NCBI RefSeq assembly: GCF_015706575.1
Contig: NW_024037056.1
Location: forward strand, 5,717,176-5,781,175
Reading direction: 5' to 3'
Source of the DNA: Patiria miniata
Taxonomy: Eukaryota; Echinodermata; Asteroidea; Valvatida; Asterinidae
DNA: 64,000 nt
Part shown: positions 59,207-64,000 of the stretch, one piece after another
Layout of the letters: every line of letters starts with the position of its first letter
How positions within the stretch are numbered: position 1 is the stretch's first letter
Program-made: the position numbers and the translations under genes
The notes under the pieces: generated by a model
Databases searched by the model: none
What the model was told of the DNA's origin: nothing
Seen by the model: the letters and a program-made list of their open reading frames with translations, nothing else

Positions 59207-59861
59207 TAAAAAATACTTCTTTCTTACACAATGAGGATGTTAACATGCATTTGTGGGGGGCAAAATCTGCAGCCAACTGTGACTTCAATTGATGCCCTTG
59301 TGGCAGTCCATACAAAATTGCGCTCAGTGTTTACAAAAAAAAAAGATCTATAAATAGAGAGTGAGATTACAGTAGAGCGTGAGACCTTTTCTGACTGTTT
59401 ACAGTATTTTGCTGCACAAGAATGGATGCATGAACTGTGTATTTAAGTTAGTGAAGAAATTGGACCCTCATTTGACATCTCCAAATTTACTGCGCTGTTA
59501 ATTATGCCGAAGTAGTTTTGTCCCTTACTTCACCTTCCATGTTATTACACACATGAAACCCATTATATGATTGTTATCCACTTTGGATTCTGGAATGTTA
59601 AGCAGCTTGCTGATCATTCTGTGATCAGGATATATACAGGGTGTATAAAAACCAAAGGTAATCCAACAATAATAGGTAAATACATGTATGTAGAAGTTAT
59701 AAGCTTGAACACTGTCTAAGTGGCTTCATCTTAAAGGGTAGTTCATTAGCTTTTTATTGATATCTTATTTGCATCTCTTCTGTCATGGATAACTGAGCAC
59801 CATTGATTTCAAAACAAAGGCCAAAAACCTCCGTTTCCAAGTTTGCTGAATAAGTGGTGAG

Positions 59862-60392
59862 TTAAAGGGAATATACAACATTTGCAAACATCGAAAAATA
59901 AAACTACCAAGTTTTTAAGAAATACCTTACTAGGATGTTGGTAAATGACAGTCTAAAACATCCTGTAAACTTATGGCATCTGGTGTGAAGTCATTTTCAA
60001 GAAAATGGTATTTTTGTATACATTTCCAACGGTGGTCGGCCGACCACCGTTGGAAAAACCTAACTTTATTTCAACTACTGCTCCAAATTTACCTTTTTTT
60101 CAGTCCAAATTTTGTTTGGTATTGGTTACATGTTCATAAACGGGTGCAGGCCAGCTAGACTGGTTTCCTTACCTTACAATTTTCAGGCATCAATAAATTG
60201 ATTCATTTCATCTTTAGTGGAGTCAGGGAGCCAGACTACTTGAACATTTTTGTTTTTCTTGGTTTTTCCAGCATTTTCGAACACAAAACTTTAAACTCGT
60301 CAGTGTAACAGTATTTGATCTATTATACTAACCCCTCAAATAGTTCATTTCTGAAAATTACAGCAAAAGCCAATGATGTATATTCCCTTTAT
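59862..60392. mobile_element. AGGG-type TTAA MITE
   Basis: TTAAAGGGAATATACAACAT at the left and TGTATATTCCCTTTAT at the right. The hairpin core is the perfect palindrome CCAACGGTGG TCGGCCGA CCACCGTTGG, the same allele as the copy at 25287-25851. Confidence 0.82.
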
Positions 60393-60822
60393 GGTTTGTG
60401 CCGTATTTAAGGAACTCAATAAACAATAACATGTACATGTACATACCGGTACCTGGATTAAAGTAGATCTAACATACCTGGACTTTCCAACAATAAACAC
60501 AATCTGCAATACCTGGACAGTATATGCACAGTGATGCATGGTTAATCAGATTTCCTCTTTGTTGAAATACATCGTCTGATTGAATTAGTGAAGTCTTTGT
60601 ACATGTACATGATTTAGAGATGACATTGTCAATTTAACGAAAACAAGTCTGAAAAGTGGATGAAGGCCTGCAAGATTAATTCCTTAAACTCAATGTCTTT
60701 ATCTCAGATGAAAAGGCCTGATTTCAGATGAATGCTCATCATGATTGCTTTTTCCTTTCAGCTTGCACGTACCTTTACAATAATTTGATAAAGTCATTTT
60801 CATATTTTCAAACTGGAAGGAC

Positions 60823-60998
60823 AGTATACAAATATAACATGATTTGAGGGTGGACAGTCGATATTCGCTCCCCGAGGTATTGGAGGTTGACAAACTAGTT
60901 CCCTCGGCAACTAGTTTGTCAACTTCCAATACCGAGGGGAGCTAATAATATCGGCTGTCCACCCGAAATTAACCATGTTATATTTGTTTTACTATACC
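60823..60998. repeat. Fold-back hairpin, about 175 bp
   Basis: Inner arms (60849-60963) pair GGTGGACAGTCGATATT with AATATCGGCTGTCCACC and TTGACAAACTAGTT with AACTAGTTTGTCAA. The outer arms GTATACAAATATAACATG and CATGTTATATTTG extend it. It is probably a small palindromic MITE. Confidence 0.7.
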
Positions 60999-61352
60999 TA
61001 GTACATATTCAGCGCCGATTTGTATTTGTTATTTCGTTGCAGTATGCACCTCAAACAATTTATTTTTGGAAAAACTTGTCCAGTTCATCAAAAGAATCGT
61101 ATTGCTCAACTTCACTGGTTCTGTTCGTTTACAAAACAGTGCAGCTGTAAATAGGTACAGTAGTTTGTGTACAACATTCTTTTGTACAGCAGGTATCTTT
61201 AGTGTCCATAAATATTCTCTAGTTCGGCACCATTGAGCTTGGGAAAATAACGCGCCGTGCAACCATATCTTCGTGTGTGTGTAAGCTCGTTTGGGCGATG
61301 TTCGCGCGTGCGTACTACACCCGTGCGACAGTTCGACGAATGCTTTGTAAAG

Positions 61353-61409
61353 CGCATGCGTAGTAGACTGTCGCACAGGTAACCCGTGCGACAGTCTACT
61401 ACGCATGCG
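61353..61409. repeat. 24-bp hairpin in a CpG-rich island
   Basis: CGCATGCGTAGTAGACTGTC plus GCAC pairs exactly with its complement after a nine-base loop AGGTAACCC. GCGCATGCG is close to the NRF1 binding site, and a partial third copy (CCGTGCGACAGTTCGAC) lies at about 61321. Confidence 0.65.
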
Positions 61410-62305
61410 TATTTACCCTGTGCGTGAATCCTCGCGCCCGCTCTTGGTAAACAGCAAAAATAACATCTGGCATGTGATGGTGAATTGACCAGAGAGAGTT
61501 CGGCTCTCGATCATGAATATGTATGAGGTATAGTAATAATACAGACGGAACCATGCTGGCAGCACAGTAATGTACATTGTACATGTATTTACAGACAATT
61601 TGTCAGGGTCTGTGTATGGGATAGTACTTAAACTGTGGCCTTGTCATGACAATCAGTATGAGATGCCTAGATACATACATGTACATTGTACATGCATGCA
61701 CCATATGTACAATACATGCTACAAAATCAGGTGTGCAGCCATGCATGCAACTTCCACGCCTACATGGTCTAGAGAGCCAGAAATGTGTACATGATATTGA
61801 CTACATATGGCACAGTAATGTCTTCGATACATTGCATTGGCCTCACTGTCAGGCCTCGTTAGGAGCTTTGGGTCTCATGGCAGGTGTTGGATCCCTGGAG
61901 TTAGAAATACTCTGGGAATTGCCGACTGAATGGTTTTTAATGTACTTGAATGTACTCGCACTATAGAGTGCAGTATGCTCTCATTTTTCAGCTGGTCAAA
62001 AAGAATGTGTTTGTCGCATTTCTGGGCTGAAAAGCTTTACTACCGTTCAGAATTACTCCAGGCGCAAACACTACTTAAAGCTACAGTCCATCATTTGCAG
62101 CTATCCAAAAAGTTACTAATATAATTATTGTAATGAAAAGCATACTTGGTTTAAATATAATAATGGGACTAAACTCCTTGTGAAATTGTTCTTTCTGGCA
62201 TGCTGTCATTTTTAAGAAATCAATGAAAGAAGGCCATTTCCAACGATGCGTCTAAAGACGCACTCTTGGAAATTCCTGTTCGTAGTTTGTTTTAATTCGG
62301 CGAAG

Positions 62306-62403
62306 CGTCCTCCAAAATCAGCCACACATTTTTGCCATGTAGATTCAATTCTGCAAAATTCTCAATTTTGCAAAGAGCATTTTGGAGGATTTGGGAGGGT
62401 TAA
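62306..62403. mobile_element. CCCTAAC-type TTAA MITE, right-end fragment
   Basis: GTCCTCCAAAATCAGCCACA, then GGATTTGGGAGGGTTAA with TTAA at 62400-62403. Only the last half-unit remains. Confidence 0.55.
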
Positions 62404-62600
62404 GATTATTAAATAAAGTATTGTATGATTAACATTATGTGGTGTACATGTACACATATGGTACCGTATGTGCATATGTTCAATTGTAAACAGTACAATT
62501 GAACATGTAATCATGGAGGTACATGCATCAGTAAATGTCCATAAACATAATGCATAATTTCAATTTCATAATGCATAGTCTCATCATCAGATTACAAAAA

Positions 62601-62783
62601 TTATTCACAACATCCACTCAAATCATCGCTTCCAAAGTTCATCCTGGAACGTGCCACATCTGTCGTCAACGGCAACCACTCGTCATAATTCCATACATCA
62701 TCGACCACGTACAAATGCCCACGGTTCCCATCTTCTTCAAAGGCTACACTTGCGTCCGTCCGTGGGGAAATCGCCAGCGGTTT
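62601..62783 (-). CDS. Possible terminal coding exon, not recognised
   Basis: A TTGCGTAACAG acceptor precedes 60 residues and a TAA at 62603-62601: KPLAISPRTDASVAFEEDGN, then RGHLYVVDDVWNYDEWLPLT and TDVARSRMNFGSDDLSGCCE. The hydrophilic composition and varied third codon positions look coding. HLYVV and WLPLT loosely recall a kelch-type blade, but I do not assign a family. No upstream exon was found. It sits between the inverted ends at 62078 and 63517, so it may be a captured or exonised fragment. Confidence 0.3.
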   Translation of the reverse strand, partial: KPLAISPRTDASVAFEEDGNRGHLYVVDDVWNYDEWLPLTTDVARSRMNFGSDDLSGCCE

Positions 62784-63230
62784 CTGTTACGCAAATGTTA
62801 TAAGGTAAATTGAAGATCGGGTATACGGTGTCGCCTTCACCTGAAATAAATTGATAGCGCTTCCCTTTAAAATGTCAGCTTTGGTTTACTTGACGGTCGA
62901 GTGTTTGTGATAACTTGACATTTCTCCAGTCGGTCTAAGCGGACCACCTGCGTAAAACTCTGACGTGCCAGATTCAAGGAGATAGGTAATAAATTTGACT
63001 TGCGATGACAAGCATAAAGGGAAGATATGCGCAACTTAATTAATTCTTGTTGATCTTAGCATTGCTATAAAAGTGCTACATGTTAAGTCCAACACTTTCC
63101 ATCATTTTTTGTGTGTGGAGAAATGTCTTGCTTAAAGACGGAAATGTTAGGTCAGCTAATTTTGTTGATTTGAATATTTCAGATCAATCCAGTCAGAAAG
63201 CAGTTTGATTCTTTTTCAATTACTATTTTA

Positions 63231-63300
63231 AAACCCTCCTGCTATCTGAACAGTCACAGACAGTCAAAAAACAATCAAACCTCGTCCCCTGCCACATCGC
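63231..63300. mobile_element. CCCTCCT-type TTAA MITE fragment
   Basis: ACCCTCCTGCTATCTGAACA and GTCACAGACAGTC match the end of the elements at 12046-12600 and 40938-41292. The rest is missing. Confidence 0.55.
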
Positions 63301-63514
63301 GTAAAGCTGCAATTCAAAACAATTTAAAACATAATTCAGCAACTTTTGATTTGAAATTGAGATCCTAGAATGCTGTTTTTCTCAGAATATACAGCTGAAG
63401 CTGAGCTGAAACTTCATCAGGTTAGTTGTTCAGTATCCTTCATTAGATTTTGAACACTTTTGTTGCTTCAAACCAACAAAATGCACTAATTACAAATGAT
63501 GGACTATATCTTTA

Positions 63515-63678
63515 AGCAGGCTGAGCATAAACAAGGCAAGGTCTGGCCTAAGCCCTTGACACACTGCATCCTCCAAAATCAGCCATGCAACTTTGCCATA
63601 TACAATGTAGCCTCAATCATATAAAAATCCTCCATTTTGCAAAGAGGATTTTGGAGGATTTGGGAAGGTTGGGGTTAA
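63515..63678. mobile_element. CCCTAAC-type TTAA MITE, partial
   Basis: GCTGAGCATAAACAAGGCAA through GGATTTGGGAAGGTTGGGG to TTAA (63675-63678). It starts directly at the right end of the TTAAAG element at 63517, so the two may be joined by insertion. Confidence 0.55.
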
Positions 63679-64000
63679 TATTAAAGCCCACGAAAATGTA
63701 ATTAACATTTCTTGGCAAATAAGACTTTTTTTGAGGCAGATTTGTTGGAAATTTTGTTGGAAGAGAATCACACAAGGAATACATCAGATTCAGAGCCAAC
63801 ACAAAATAGAACACATCAAATGTCCAAAGAAAGTGCCCTGTTATTTCTAACTAGTACATGTACTAGCAAATAAAAACACAAGATAACTCAACAAAGCACT
63901 GTTAATTACATGTAAGAAAAAACTCAACAAACACAAGCAAACGAAAGTCGCAAACATGCACAGTGTTAGCTCAGCAAGAAACCAAAACGCAAAACTTTTT
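63679..64000. other. No gene seen
   Basis: AT-rich sequence running to the end of the window. No feature recognised. Confidence 0.4.

Larger units (their letters stand above)
62078..63517. mobile_element. TTAAAG-ended element, possibly carrying an exon
   Basis: TTAAAGCTACAGTCCATCAT at the left is matched by ATGATGGACTATATCTTTAA at the right, 1.4 kb apart. Just inside the left end is CCATTTCCAACGATGCG, a version of the hairpin core of the AGGG family. The space between holds fragments of other MITEs (62306-62403, 63231-63300) and the candidate exon at 62601-62783. The ends may instead belong to one old element split by later insertions. Confidence 0.4.

Noticed and set aside
62535-62813. Plus-strand open frame opposite the orphan exon (KVHPGTCHICRQRQPL)
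   Set aside because: The minus-strand reading has a splice acceptor and a more protein-like composition. The CxxC on the plus strand is probably a shadow.

Overview
The window looks like nuclear DNA of a marine invertebrate deuterostome, most likely an echinoderm. I infer this from vertebrate-like, intron-rich genes, tRNA-derived SINEs, and many short repeats of the ACATGTAC and ACCGGTA type. No species call can be made from sequence alone. The non-coding DNA is AT-rich and crowded with short non-autonomous DNA transposons (MITEs). I saw no intact transposase, no rRNA, no CRISPR array, and nothing recognisable as a retrovirus, LTR element or Polinton.

Two protein-coding genes are well supported, both on the minus strand. 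At 4483-7466 a three-exon gene encodes a mitochondrial carrier of the SLC25A51/52 (mitochondrial NAD+ importer) type, 334 residues, with in-phase splice sites. At 15157-50185 at least twelve exons encode an OXR1/NCOA7-type protein: a LysM domain, a GRAM-like segment, a long acidic exon carrying a CxxC pair, the conserved linker, and a C-terminal TLDc domain. From the first ATG I can place, the model is 920 residues. The true 5' end may lie further upstream.

The most interesting signal is inside this second gene. Just upstream of the TLDc exons is a separate ATG exon (18645-18785) whose splice donor is in phase with the first TLDc exon. About 600 bases upstream of it are a CCAAT box, a TATA-like box and a perfect IRF/ISRE-type motif (GAAACTGAAA). 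This is the layout expected for a short TLDc-only isoform with its own promoter. Human NCOA7 has an interferon-inducible short isoform built in the same way.

Layout: 1-4300 is MITEs. 4483-7466 is the carrier gene, with MITEs in both introns. 7467-15156 is intergenic, with two large fold-back elements and a tandem array of pol III B-box-like motifs just downstream of the TLDc gene. 15157-50185 is the TLDc gene, whose introns hold most of the repeats. 50186-64000 is gene-poor, with one possible orphan exon at 62601-62783.

At least five MITE families are bounded by TTAA, the target preference of piggyBac-type transposases. A duplicated segment provides an empty site that proves TTAA duplication for one of them. 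That family carries a perfect central hairpin whose two arms change together between copies. A second notable repeat is a 140-bp tandem array of tRNA-like units with A-box and B-box motifs at 44.0-45.4 kb.
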